Origin: Alphaproteobacteria bacterium
Lineage (GTDB): Bacteria > Pseudomonadota > Alphaproteobacteria > Thalassobaculales > Thalassobaculaceae
Direction: 5' to 3'
Assembly: GCA_022822665.1 (NCBI GenBank)
Contig: JAJEAR010000012.1
Span: 210,965 to 274,964, forward strand
DNA length: 64,000 bases
The position numbers were made by a program, and so were the translations under genes. Under the pieces are notes generated by a model that worked only from the letters and a program-made list of their open reading frames with translations, was not told the origin of the DNA and did not search any database. Positions 1 to 7,949 of this stretch are shown piece after piece. Positions within the stretch are counted from its first letter, which is position 1. Each line of letters begins with the position of its first letter.

Positions 1-582
1 ACTCTCGCCCTTCGGTGCCGACCCCATGTCGTAGGGAGTTCCGACCCTCGCATGGTGAATGTAGACGTGCTCGGTTGCGTAGTGTGGGTACGAAGCCGAC
101 GCGAGAAGGAATTCTCCGACGCGCCTTTCCCAGGTGGAACGTCGATGGATCAGTTCATGACCGACAATGAATACCGCCTGGGCTTCCATGGTCAATATGA
201 CTGCCAGGACCACGCTTTCCCAGACAGCAAACTGGTCGGCGACCAGAATCTGCCACAGACCGAACACGAGAACGGGCGGCCACAGTACTGCCCAGGCCCA
301 TACCGGCAGGTTATGCCAGAACAGGCGGTGTTCCGGCAGGCCCGCCGGGTCGAGATTGCGTCCGTCCGGACCCAGAACCCGGTCCAGGGGTCCCGCAACG
401 CCCATGAAGACAAGTGGCGGCAACAGCCACCAGCCCCCGTGGACCGCGGCGGCCAGGATCAGCGGAAAGATGGCCAGCGGAAGGTAATGCGGAAGGGCGG
501 CACGGATCGACGGCTCTGCACACCGGACACGACCGGCCCTGCCTGAACCCGGGCCGCCTCCTGCTCCGGCATCCTGCGGCAT
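1..582 (-). CDS. AlkB/XylM-type membrane di-iron hydroxylase, 3' end cut off by window edge
   Basis: The first 194 residues are visible; the gene continues past base 1. After a short Gly-rich N-terminus come hydrophobic segments (about residues 30-60 and 85-135). Two histidine clusters of the integral-membrane alkane hydroxylase / fatty-acid desaturase superfamily follow: HELIH (HX3H, in GHELIHRR) and HVYIHH (HX3HH, in EHVYIHHAR). The next residues, GTPYDMGSAPKGES, resemble the TPEDP...GES stretch that follows the second box in AlkB proteins. The third His box would lie outside the window. These enzymes use a di-iron centre and O2 to hydroxylate alkyl chains in the inner membrane. The ATG is preceded by CGGGAG at 6 nt. 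It is the last visible gene of the NHLM operon, 76 nt behind the toroid gene. The hydroxylase family is clear; the substrate is unknown. Confidence 0.82.
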   Translation of the reverse strand, partial: MPQDAGAGGGPGSGRAGRVRCAEPSIRAALPHYLPLAIFPLILAAAVHGGWWLLPPLVFMGVAGPLDRVLGPDGRNLDPAGLPEHRLFWHNLPVWAWAVLWPPVLVFGLWQILVADQFAVWESVVLAVILTMEAQAVFIVGHELIHRRSTWERRVGEFLLASASYPHYATEHVYIHHARVGTPYDMGSAPKGES

Positions 583-607
583 GGCAAACTCCCGGAAGAC
601 CGGCATC

Positions 608-628
608 CCGTTGACCTCAGGTCAACGG
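608..628 (-). promoter_or_regulatory. 10-bp inverted repeat upstream of the AlkB-like gene
   Basis: Two perfect 10-bp arms, CCGTTGACCT and AGGTCAACGG, are separated by one base, centred at 618. The site lies between the stop of the NHLP-toroid gene and the start of the hydroxylase, 26 nt from the latter. The one-base spacer and the lack of a T-tract fit an operator better than a terminator. No good -10 follows it. A regulator-binding role is inferred. Confidence 0.45.
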
Positions 629-658
629 TAGCATTGACCGTCGCATCCTGCAATTCCC

Positions 659-1960
659 TCACCCGTTCAGGATTTCGACGAGACGTTCCAGAGCTTCGAT
701 ACAAAACGCGGAAGTTATCGCTTCAGAACCGTGGCCGATTTGCCCGACCAGTCCCCACTTTGCCGACTGGTCCCCGAATGCCAGAAGTTCCGGCCAGCTG
801 CCGTCTTCCCGTTGTGAATGTTGCAGGACATTCAGGTAGTGTTCGGGATCAATCCTCTCAAGACAACCGATATTGTAGAGAGTCGACACCGCCTGGGCTG
901 TATGAAGGACGGTTCCGAATTCTCCCTGTTGATCACGCAAGGCGAGAACGTGTTCGGCGAGCATCGGACGAATGCGGGCAAGCGCGGGTGACGCACGTAC
1001 CATGGCACGGGAAATCGCGTAGCAGATCGCGACCGTATCGGGGTACCACCGCGACGAATCCTCGAGCCGTCCGTTCATGACCAGGCTTTCCAGCCACCGC
1101 TGGGCATCCCTAGTTTCGGGGCGATCGCCAAGGAAGGCAATGACATTCGCATTGACGACGGGGTCGGCCTCGATGCGGAAGCGCGAGACGACATCGGGTT
1201 CGCCATCGTCCAGGATCCAGGTCAGGAACCGGCCTTCCTCGTCCCGGTTCGCCAGGATCTGCGGGATGTTCCTTCCCAGCAGGACCCAGGGATGAGACCC
1301 GATGACCAGCGAACACAGTGACGTGCTGTCGAGATCCTGGGGCAGATGGCGGTAATAGCGCCACAGTCCGGGGTACTCGATGGTATCGACGAGATACGCC
1401 CTGGTCGCGGTGCGGATCCGCCGTGCACCCGCCTCCCTGCTGCTTTCAAGGGCAAGCGTGCAGAGAGCCGAAACGAACGCAGGTCGTTCGTAGTGACGTG
1501 GAACCCGTGGGTTCACGGTATTGAAACGGATGCAGTGCCAGGCCCCGTTTCCGTCGATGGTGGATTCCACGAACCCGAGACCGCGACGGATGCACTCCCT
1601 GCCGATTTCGGCAGGCGCCCGGCGGTTCGCAGCATTCGCCGCCTTGTCCGCGCCTCCGGATACGGGCGCGCGCGCGGGAGGTGCAGGATCATGGAGTGTC
1701 CTGCGAAGGAACTCCAGCGATGCCGCTCCGGCCCTAGCCGCTTCCCGTTCTGCTTCGCTGAACCTGTTGCGTGGCGGCAGTACAAGGTGCGTTGCGCGAT
1801 AGGAGTCCTCGTGCACGTATATCGGATGATCCTCGTCCAGCGTCACACCCAGTTCACTTTCGATAGTCTTCCTGGGATTTTCCAGCAGACGCTTTCGAAA
1901 GTCGGTGTCTGCGCTCGCTCGCGAAACCAGGTACTCCGTCGGATCGACGGGCCTGTTCAT
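659..1960 (-). CDS. NHLP leader (Gly-Gly) fused to squalene-cyclase-like alpha-toroid domain
   Basis: 433 residues starting at an ATG with a GGGAGG Shine-Dalgarno; an in-frame upstream extension to 2044 lacks such support. Residues 8-75 read as a nitrile-hydratase-like leader (NHLP family): DFRKRLLENPRKTIESELG, then IYVHEDS and HLVLPPR. A linker ends in PVSGG (residues 99-103), a double-glycine site of the kind C39 peptidases cut. Residues 115-433 look like an alpha/alpha toroid of the squalene-cyclase/prenyltransferase fold. DLDSTS at 209-214 aligns with the DxDDTA acid motif of class II terpene cyclases, with the fourth residue changed to Ser, and QREDGSW at 383-389 is a QW-type repeat. The gene follows the two NHLM ABC genes. 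The predicted mature cargo is about 330 residues. Enzymatic activity is unproven; the domain could also be a non-catalytic toroid. Confidence 0.8.
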   Translation of the reverse strand: MNRPVDPTEYLVSRASADTDFRKRLLENPRKTIESELGVTLDEDHPIYVHEDSYRATHLVLPPRNRFSEAEREAARAGAASLEFLRRTLHDPAPPARAPVSGGADKAANAANRRAPAEIGRECIRRGLGFVESTIDGNGAWHCIRFNTVNPRVPRHYERPAFVSALCTLALESSREAGARRIRTATRAYLVDTIEYPGLWRYYRHLPQDLDSTSLCSLVIGSHPWVLLGRNIPQILANRDEEGRFLTWILDDGEPDVVSRFRIEADPVVNANVIAFLGDRPETRDAQRWLESLVMNGRLEDSSRWYPDTVAICYAISRAMVRASPALARIRPMLAEHVLALRDQQGEFGTVLHTAQAVSTLYNIGCLERIDPEHYLNVLQHSQREDGSWPELLAFGDQSAKWGLVGQIGHGSEAITSAFCIEALERLVEILNG

Positions 1961-2075
1961 CGCTGCCTCCCGTTTGCCCGGACCCGGCTCCGGGATCCGG
2001 AACATGGCCGTTCGCGTACTGCGCCCGGACGGAGTGGCCGACACGGGCCGTCAGGCGTCTGCCCCGCAGTCCGGA

Positions 2076-5012
2076 TCATGCAATCTGTCTCCTGACCAGA
2101 TCCCTGAATGCGCCGTCGACCTCCATGAGATCGTCGAATGACCCGCTCTCGACCACCTTGCCGGCCTCCAGGACGTAGATGCGGTCGGCCCGTTCAAGCG
2201 TGGACAGCCGGTGGGCGATGACGATCCGGGTGGAGGTGAGTGCCGCGAGGTTCTCCATGACCCTGGACTGGGCTTCGTTGTCCAGCCAGTTGGTCGCCTC
2301 GTCGAACAGCATGATGCGCGCGTTGCCGAGAACCGAGCGGGCGATCATGATGCGCTGGCTCTCGCCACCCGACAGCATGGACCCATTGGTGCCGACCAGT
2401 GTCATCATGCCCATGGGAATGTCCCTGATTTCGTCCTCGACTTCGGCCAGCCTGGTTGCAGCCCAGACTTCCTCGCTCGTCACGTCATCACGGTGCCCGA
2501 CCAGGTTGTCCCACAGGTCCATGGGATACAGTCCGACCGATTGCGGCACCGTGCCGATATTCCGGCGAACCTGTTTCAGGTTCAGGTGTCTCAGATCGCG
2601 CCCGTCGTAGTACACCGCGCCGGCCCCCGGCCGGTCGATGCCGAGCGCGAGCCGGAAGAGCGTGCTCTTGCCGGCACCGGATTTTCCCGCGATCGCGATG
2701 AATTCGCCGGGACGGGCACGAATGGTCACATCGTCGAGAACCAGTGGTCCCTCGGGACCGTAGCGGAACGAAACGCGGTCGAACAGGATGTCACCGCCCA
2801 GGATTCCGGTCGGTTCTCCCCCGACTTCGGTTTCGGGGACTGCGGAGAACAGGGGGCGCATCTGATCGAAGGCCGGCAGCATGGCGGCAACGGTACCGAA
2901 GGACCCCCCGAGCCGGGAAACGGCAGACTGGAACACGAGAAACACCGTGTAGACGACAAGAAAATCCCCGACCGGGACACGTCGCTCGCCGGTAGTCATC
3001 ACCGCAATGATCAGGACCGCACAGGCAAGAAAGGGCAGCGCGTCGCCGAATGCCCGGGAGTGACCCTCGAGCGCGCCCAGTTCAATCTCCGCGCGCTTCT
3101 GCTCGCGATAATCCCGGGCCCAGATCGCATAGGCGGAACCTTCCGCGTTCTCGACGCGCAACTTGACTATTCCGCCCACGATCTGGAACAGCCGGCCGAC
3201 GACACGCCGGGCGGCACCGATCATCCGTCCGTGGGCCGAAATCTGGCACAGGCCCAGGACGACAACGATCAGCAGCGAGACCAGGCTGAAGCCAAGCGCG
3301 ATGGCTCCGAGAGTCGCATCGTGGAAGAAGATGACACCGAAGACCGGGAGCAGGAAAACGATCGCGAGCAGGCTGTCAGCGACAATTCCCTGCAGGCCGT
3401 CACGAAGATTCTGGAACGTCATGCCGGACATGACGAGATCACCGGTCGAGCGGGAGTGCAGGACGCTCGACGGAAGACGCATGAGCCGGTCCCAGAAGGC
3501 GGCCTCGACCCTCGACGCCGACCGGCCCGCAAGCCGCATCGTCGCCGTGCCCTGGAGCAGGTGCAGCAGGGCTCCCAGCAGGCCGAACCCCGCGAGGGTC
3601 ACGGCCACGACATAAAGTGCCCCGGCGTTTCCGCCCGATACCACATGGCTGGCGACGAACCCGAGCGCCAGAGCCGGCAGCAGCCTGACCAGCCCGCCCG
3701 AAACTCCGGCAATCACGAGTCGCGCCAGGTCCCTGCCGCATCCGTGCATCGCAATCCGCAGGAGGTCCGACGGCCCGACAGTCCCGGTCGGCAGCGGCCG
3801 GTAGAACATCCAGGCTTCCTCGCGAAGCGCGTTCGCACGATCCCCGGTCATCCGCACGCTGCGCTTGGCTACGGGGTCGAATTGCCGGTAACGCCCGAAC
3901 ATTCCCGGTACCAGGGCCACGGGCCGGCCGTCTTCCTCGCGGAATCCCAGCAATGCACCGCTGTCGCCACGCCACCAGTCGGTCGCGGCGTCGAGCCGCA
4001 CGCGCCGGGCCCGTATGCCTGACACGTCGAGCACATCGACCAGGCTGTCCGCAACATCCGACGAGCCCGGGGACTCCGGAAATCTGAAATCGATCCCCTC
4101 ATGGCGGCCGATGACGCGCAGGGCTTCGGCCAGGGCGGTTTCCTCCCCGTCCGCGTCCTGGTCGACCGGGAGATCGTGGATATTCATCAGCCGAAGCCGT
4201 GCGGCCCTTTCGGCGGTCCGGCGGCTGGCGGTGCGGGCACGTTCGAGATTCGCCTCGTCGACCACGGCCAGCCGCCGGTTGAGACGTTCCAGGGCGAAGG
4301 CGAGCGCGTGAAAGGACGCCAGCGCCGACTGCAACTGGCCTTGCCGGGCCAGGGTTTCGGTGGACGTGCCTGCAAGCGTCGTCTCGTGGAACAGGGTGAG
4401 CCAGCTCGTCCGCGTGAGCGGTATCGTCGCTTCGGCGTTGTTCCCGGCCCTTTCCGCGGGGTCGACGATATCCATGAACACGCTCGCACCGCCTGGCGGT
4501 CTGGATACCCAGACCACACCGCGTCGCACCGACACCGTACCGGGAGCCACGGTCCGCACCATGCCCGGTTCGGCCAGAACCGTCGGGCGCGGCAGATGGC
4601 TGGCAAGCCGCGACAGCGTATCCGTCATGGCGGTCAGCCAGGTGTCGGCCTGTTGCGCCAGTTCTTCCGGATGAACCTGCGACAGGACGGTTACCGGCAA
4701 GCGCTTCAGCACAGTGCCAGGCACGCCCTTGGCGGTGAGTCTGAGTGTGGTGCCCTCCCCGTTTCCGCCTTCGTCCGGCGCAACGCCCGGGAGCAACCAG
4801 CCCGTTTCACGGCGCAACACGTGCTGCGGCGCCGCCTGTTCCCTGCCGTCGCCGAATTCGACCATGAACAGGTTGACGGCACCGCGATCGATGAACCAGA
4901 CACTGTCCGGGTCATCCAGCCTGACCGGCAGGTTGCCTGCGCACGGCACAGATACGCCGCAGCTGCCCGCAAGCTCGGCAATCGACGTGTATTCGCAGCT
5001 GTCGTCCTGCAT
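2076..5012 (-). CDS. NHLM-type export ABC transporter, permease/ATPase (ABC2)
   Basis: 978 residues, matching the second ABC protein of nitrile-hydratase-leader microcin export systems (TIGR03797 type). The first ~420 residues are a soluble domain without a C39 peptidase. Transmembrane helices lie at about 430-700 and the nucleotide-binding domain at about 745-978. It carries Walker A GKSGAGKST (776-784), signature LSGGE (880), Walker B IMLFDE (900-905) and the switch His in IAHR (934), so the ATPase should be active. The ATG overlaps the stop of the peptidase-ABC gene by one base (TGATG), so the two are translationally coupled and probably form a heteromeric inner-membrane exporter. The presumed cargo gene follows after 115 nt. 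Confidence 0.88.
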   Translation of the reverse strand: MQDDSCEYTSIAELAGSCGVSVPCAGNLPVRLDDPDSVWFIDRGAVNLFMVEFGDGREQAAPQHVLRRETGWLLPGVAPDEGGNGEGTTLRLTAKGVPGTVLKRLPVTVLSQVHPEELAQQADTWLTAMTDTLSRLASHLPRPTVLAEPGMVRTVAPGTVSVRRGVVWVSRPPGGASVFMDIVDPAERAGNNAEATIPLTRTSWLTLFHETTLAGTSTETLARQGQLQSALASFHALAFALERLNRRLAVVDEANLERARTASRRTAERAARLRLMNIHDLPVDQDADGEETALAEALRVIGRHEGIDFRFPESPGSSDVADSLVDVLDVSGIRARRVRLDAATDWWRGDSGALLGFREEDGRPVALVPGMFGRYRQFDPVAKRSVRMTGDRANALREEAWMFYRPLPTGTVGPSDLLRIAMHGCGRDLARLVIAGVSGGLVRLLPALALGFVASHVVSGGNAGALYVVAVTLAGFGLLGALLHLLQGTATMRLAGRSASRVEAAFWDRLMRLPSSVLHSRSTGDLVMSGMTFQNLRDGLQGIVADSLLAIVFLLPVFGVIFFHDATLGAIALGFSLVSLLIVVVLGLCQISAHGRMIGAARRVVGRLFQIVGGIVKLRVENAEGSAYAIWARDYREQKRAEIELGALEGHSRAFGDALPFLACAVLIIAVMTTGERRVPVGDFLVVYTVFLVFQSAVSRLGGSFGTVAAMLPAFDQMRPLFSAVPETEVGGEPTGILGGDILFDRVSFRYGPEGPLVLDDVTIRARPGEFIAIAGKSGAGKSTLFRLALGIDRPGAGAVYYDGRDLRHLNLKQVRRNIGTVPQSVGLYPMDLWDNLVGHRDDVTSEEVWAATRLAEVEDEIRDIPMGMMTLVGTNGSMLSGGESQRIMIARSVLGNARIMLFDEATNWLDNEAQSRVMENLAALTSTRIVIAHRLSTLERADRIYVLEAGKVVESGSFDDLMEVDGAFRDLVRRQIA

Positions 5013-7222
5013 CAGCCTGACCTGATCAGCTTGTAGTAGGTGCCTTCCCGGTCAGCGGCCAGCTCGTCATGCGTGCCGCGCTGCACCTCGGCGCCCCTGT
5101 CGAGGACGACGATTTCGTCGCAATCCCGCACCGTGCTCAACCGGTGCGCGATGATCAGGCAGGTCACGCCGCGACGTCGCAGGGCTTCATCGACAAGTTC
5201 CTCTGTCGCGGCATCGAGAGAACTGGTTGCCTCGTCGAGGATGAGGACTGTCGGGTTTCCCACCAGTGCGCGTGCGATCTCCAGCCTTTGACGCTGACCG
5301 CCACTGAAGTTCACCCCGCCTTCCTCCACGAAGGTCGCGTATCCATCCGGCCTGACCAGGATTTCATCATGGATCCGGGCATCCCGTGTCGCGGCAAAGA
5401 TCGCCTCGTCAGGAACGGCCGGGTTCAACAGGGTGATGTTGTCACGCAGCGATGCAGCAAAGAGCACGATTTCCTGGTCGACCATGGAAATCGACTGGCG
5501 CAACACCTCCTCGGGAATCTCGGCCCGGGGGTATCCGTCGAACAGGACTTCCCCCGACCACGGCTGGTAGACGCCGGACACCAGCCGCGCCAGGGTCGAC
5601 TTTCCCGAACCGCTGGGGCCGACCACGGCAACACGCTGCCCCGGTTCGATCGCGAGGTTCAGTCCCTTTATCAGCGGCGGGCGGCTCCTGTTGAAGCCGA
5701 AGGTGATGTTACTCAATTCCACCTGTCCCGCGAGCTTGAGCCGGCCCCTGAAAGTCGGAATCGAGTCCGAACCCGTGCTCCGGCGGCTGAAGACAGGGTC
5801 TTCCGCAGTCCGGGAAATGTCCTCGAGCCGTTGCAGGTCGGTCTCGAGTGCCTGGCGCTGGTTGGCTAACTCGAGGAACCGGTCTACAGGGGCAAGGAAC
5901 ATCTCCGCCAGGACATAGAACCCGACCAGGGTACCCAGGCTCATGTCACCTGACAGGACCAGGCTCCCTCCGACACCCAGGATCGCCGCGCTGCGGAGGG
6001 CGGCAACCAGGCCTGGCACCGCGGTATTGACCGAGCCCAGTTCGGAATAGAGCTGACGCGCCTGCAGTTCCCGGGCCTGCTGACCGCTCCAGCGGGAAAA
6101 GAAGCGGTCGTCCGCGGCGGTCATGCGCAGGGTATTTGCGTGAACCAGCATCTCCATGCCGATACCGATCAGGAGTCCCTGTTCGCGCCTCATCGCCTGG
6201 CTTTGAGCACTCCTGAGACCGTTGAGAACGTATCCCAGCGATCCGTGCAGAACAGCCAGAGCCAGCACGATCACGGTCAGCCAGACATCACACGCGAACA
6301 TCGCGACGACCAGGACCGCGCTCATGGCCATGTCGATGAGGAGAACAAGGAACTGGTCAGTCAGGTTCCGTGCAATCCTGTCTATCGACGAAACACGGTC
6401 CGTGACATCGCCGACCAGCCTGTTTTCGAAAAACTCCACCGGCAGTCGCAGCAGCCTGGACATGCCCTGACTGTAACCGGACACCGAAATCCGTATCGAA
6501 AGCCGTTTCAGAAACCGGTGCCTGAGCAGGGACAGCACGTAGACGAGGATGCCGCCGCCGAGCAGGGCTGTCGCCAATCCGATCCAGGACCCGTGACCGT
6601 TCACGACATCGTCCACGAAGACGGCGAGACACGCGGGAATGACAAGCGCCAGAACCGTCAACATGAAGGCGCAGGCAACCACGCCGGTGAGCGATGTCCA
6701 GGATCCTGCCAGCACGGCGCCGAGTTGGCCGAACAGGCGAGGCGGCCGTCCGCCGGTACTGAATTGCTCTCCCCGCCTGAACCGAAGCGCAATTCCACTG
6801 AAACTTCTCCTGAACTCGTCAACAGGCACCCTGCGTCGTCCCGTCGACGGGTCATTGAGATAGAAGTAACGGCTGTCGAATCCCTCCAGGACAACAAAAT
6901 GGCTGAACTGCCAGAACAGGATCAACGGAAGGTCGAGCTTTTTCAGCTGTTCCGCCCGGATGCTGAGCCCGTTGCACTCCAGCCCGTAGTGTCTGGAAGC
7001 CCGCGAAATACTCGCGGCGCTGCTCCCGTCTCGGCTGACCTCGCACTTTTCCCGCAACTCCGAAAGCGGAACCCAGCGCCCGAAATAGGCGAGGACGCTG
7101 CCAAGACAGGCCGCGCCACATTCCGAGGCCTGCATCTGCAGCATGACCGGCGTCGAGATACGCGCTTCCGACGGCTGCGCGGCGTCCCTTCCCCCGGCCC
7201 CTGCAGACCTGCGGGCCAGCAT
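5012..7222 (-). CDS. NHLM-type export ABC transporter with C39 leader peptidase (ABC1)
   Basis: 736 residues in the order peptidase C39, six-helix membrane domain, ATPase. The peptidase triad is intact: Cys35 in QASECGAACL, His108 in WQFSHF and Asp124 in LNDPSTG. The ATPase has Walker A GPSGSGKST (535-543), FSGGQ (639-643), Walker B LILDE (660-664) and IAHR (His693). Proteins of this type (TIGR03796) remove a leader after a double glycine while exporting the remainder. The double-glycine leader encoded two genes downstream is the obvious substrate. The gene begins one base after the HlyD-like stop and overlaps the next ABC gene, giving one tightly coupled unit. Confidence 0.9.
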   Translation of the reverse strand: MLARRSAGAGGRDAAQPSEARISTPVMLQMQASECGAACLGSVLAYFGRWVPLSELREKCEVSRDGSSAASISRASRHYGLECNGLSIRAEQLKKLDLPLILFWQFSHFVVLEGFDSRYFYLNDPSTGRRRVPVDEFRRSFSGIALRFRRGEQFSTGGRPPRLFGQLGAVLAGSWTSLTGVVACAFMLTVLALVIPACLAVFVDDVVNGHGSWIGLATALLGGGILVYVLSLLRHRFLKRLSIRISVSGYSQGMSRLLRLPVEFFENRLVGDVTDRVSSIDRIARNLTDQFLVLLIDMAMSAVLVVAMFACDVWLTVIVLALAVLHGSLGYVLNGLRSAQSQAMRREQGLLIGIGMEMLVHANTLRMTAADDRFFSRWSGQQARELQARQLYSELGSVNTAVPGLVAALRSAAILGVGGSLVLSGDMSLGTLVGFYVLAEMFLAPVDRFLELANQRQALETDLQRLEDISRTAEDPVFSRRSTGSDSIPTFRGRLKLAGQVELSNITFGFNRSRPPLIKGLNLAIEPGQRVAVVGPSGSGKSTLARLVSGVYQPWSGEVLFDGYPRAEIPEEVLRQSISMVDQEIVLFAASLRDNITLLNPAVPDEAIFAATRDARIHDEILVRPDGYATFVEEGGVNFSGGQRQRLEIARALVGNPTVLILDEATSSLDAATEELVDEALRRRGVTCLIIAHRLSTVRDCDEIVVLDRGAEVQRGTHDELAADREGTYYKLIRSG

Positions 7223-7223
7223 C

Positions 7224-7775
7224 CTACGATCGCCTCGTCAGCAGCAGGGCGATCGGCGACCGGCTGCCTGTCTCGATGAACACCCGGCAGTTCCTGCCTG
7301 CACGGCCATCAGCGTCAAGGTCCCCGGACACGGAGACTTCGATACGGTATATGGACACCGGCGCCATTTGCCTTCCCGTTCCGTGCCACCCGGCAGGGCG
7401 CACGGCCGAGATTTCCGCAACCTCTCCCTCGTGCGTTTCCGTTGCCCCGTTCGACGTGCCGAGCTGCACGACCGCCGGCATGCCAACCCTGATACCCGAC
7501 ACGGCGTCACGGTCGAGCCAGGCGATTGCCCGCACGGAGCCGTCCTGCGCATTCGAACTCCCTTCGGACGCCACCACGAAACCGTCAAGCGCAATGCTGC
7601 GGGTTACCGTGCCGAGAAACAGCCAGGCCACACCGACAACAAGCAGCAGTGCGACGATGGCGACGAGAATACGTTCCCGCGGTGTTGAAATTGTCAGCAG
7701 TCGGTCAAGCTGCTCTCGTTCATTTTTTGCCTGTGCAACTGTATCGTGAAACGACTCCAGGGGATTGTTAAACAC
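7224..7775 (-). CDS. Miniature HlyD-like (NHLM) secretion protein
   Basis: 183 residues from a GTG at 7775; an in-frame extension to 7865 runs into a likely promoter and is not preferred. One transmembrane helix at about residues 33-52 (ILVAIVALLLVVGVAWLFLG) follows a cytoplasmic N-terminus with LLTISTPRER. The periplasmic part is a short beta-rich domain with IRVGMPAVVQLG, the pattern of the C-terminal half of membrane-fusion proteins. The lipoyl and long coiled-coil hairpin found in full HlyD/NHLM secretion proteins (about 400 residues) is missing between TRSIALDGFVV and the C-terminal barrel. Its place directly before the two ABC genes supports an accessory role in the exporter. Without the hairpin it probably cannot dock on a TolC-like channel, which is inferred. 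Confidence 0.7.
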   Translation of the reverse strand: MFNNPLESFHDTVAQAKNEREQLDRLLTISTPRERILVAIVALLLVVGVAWLFLGTVTRSIALDGFVVASEGSSNAQDGSVRAIAWLDRDAVSGIRVGMPAVVQLGTSNGATETHEGEVAEISAVRPAGWHGTGRQMAPVSIYRIEVSVSGDLDADGRAGRNCRVFIETGSRSPIALLLTRRS

Positions 7776-7852
7776 GTCCGGATGCTTTCTGGTTGTTGAG
7801 ACCAACAAAGGGACAAATTGTTTCCTTGATGTAAAACGGAGCCTTGTCGAAC

Positions 7853-7881
7853 CATATGCAATCACGCCGCGGAAAGGTCAA
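7853..7881 (-). promoter_or_regulatory. Candidate sigma-70 promoter of the NHLM operon
   Basis: On the minus strand TTGACC (7881-7876) and CATATG (7858-7853) are separated by 17 bases. The -35 is good and the -10 weak. It would give a leader of about 70 nt before the GTG of the HlyD-like gene. It sits in the 174-nt gap after the RND permease gene. Confidence 0.4.
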
Positions 7882-7949
7882 GCGAAACCCCGCTCCTGCG
7901 GCCGGGGTACCGCTGGATCTGCGCCTTCCGACAACAATTCGGATACCGG

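Noticed and set aside
2211..4022. 603-codon plus-strand open frame opposite ABC2
   Set aside because: Very charged, repetitive translation with no family features; the minus-strand frame has all ABC motifs.
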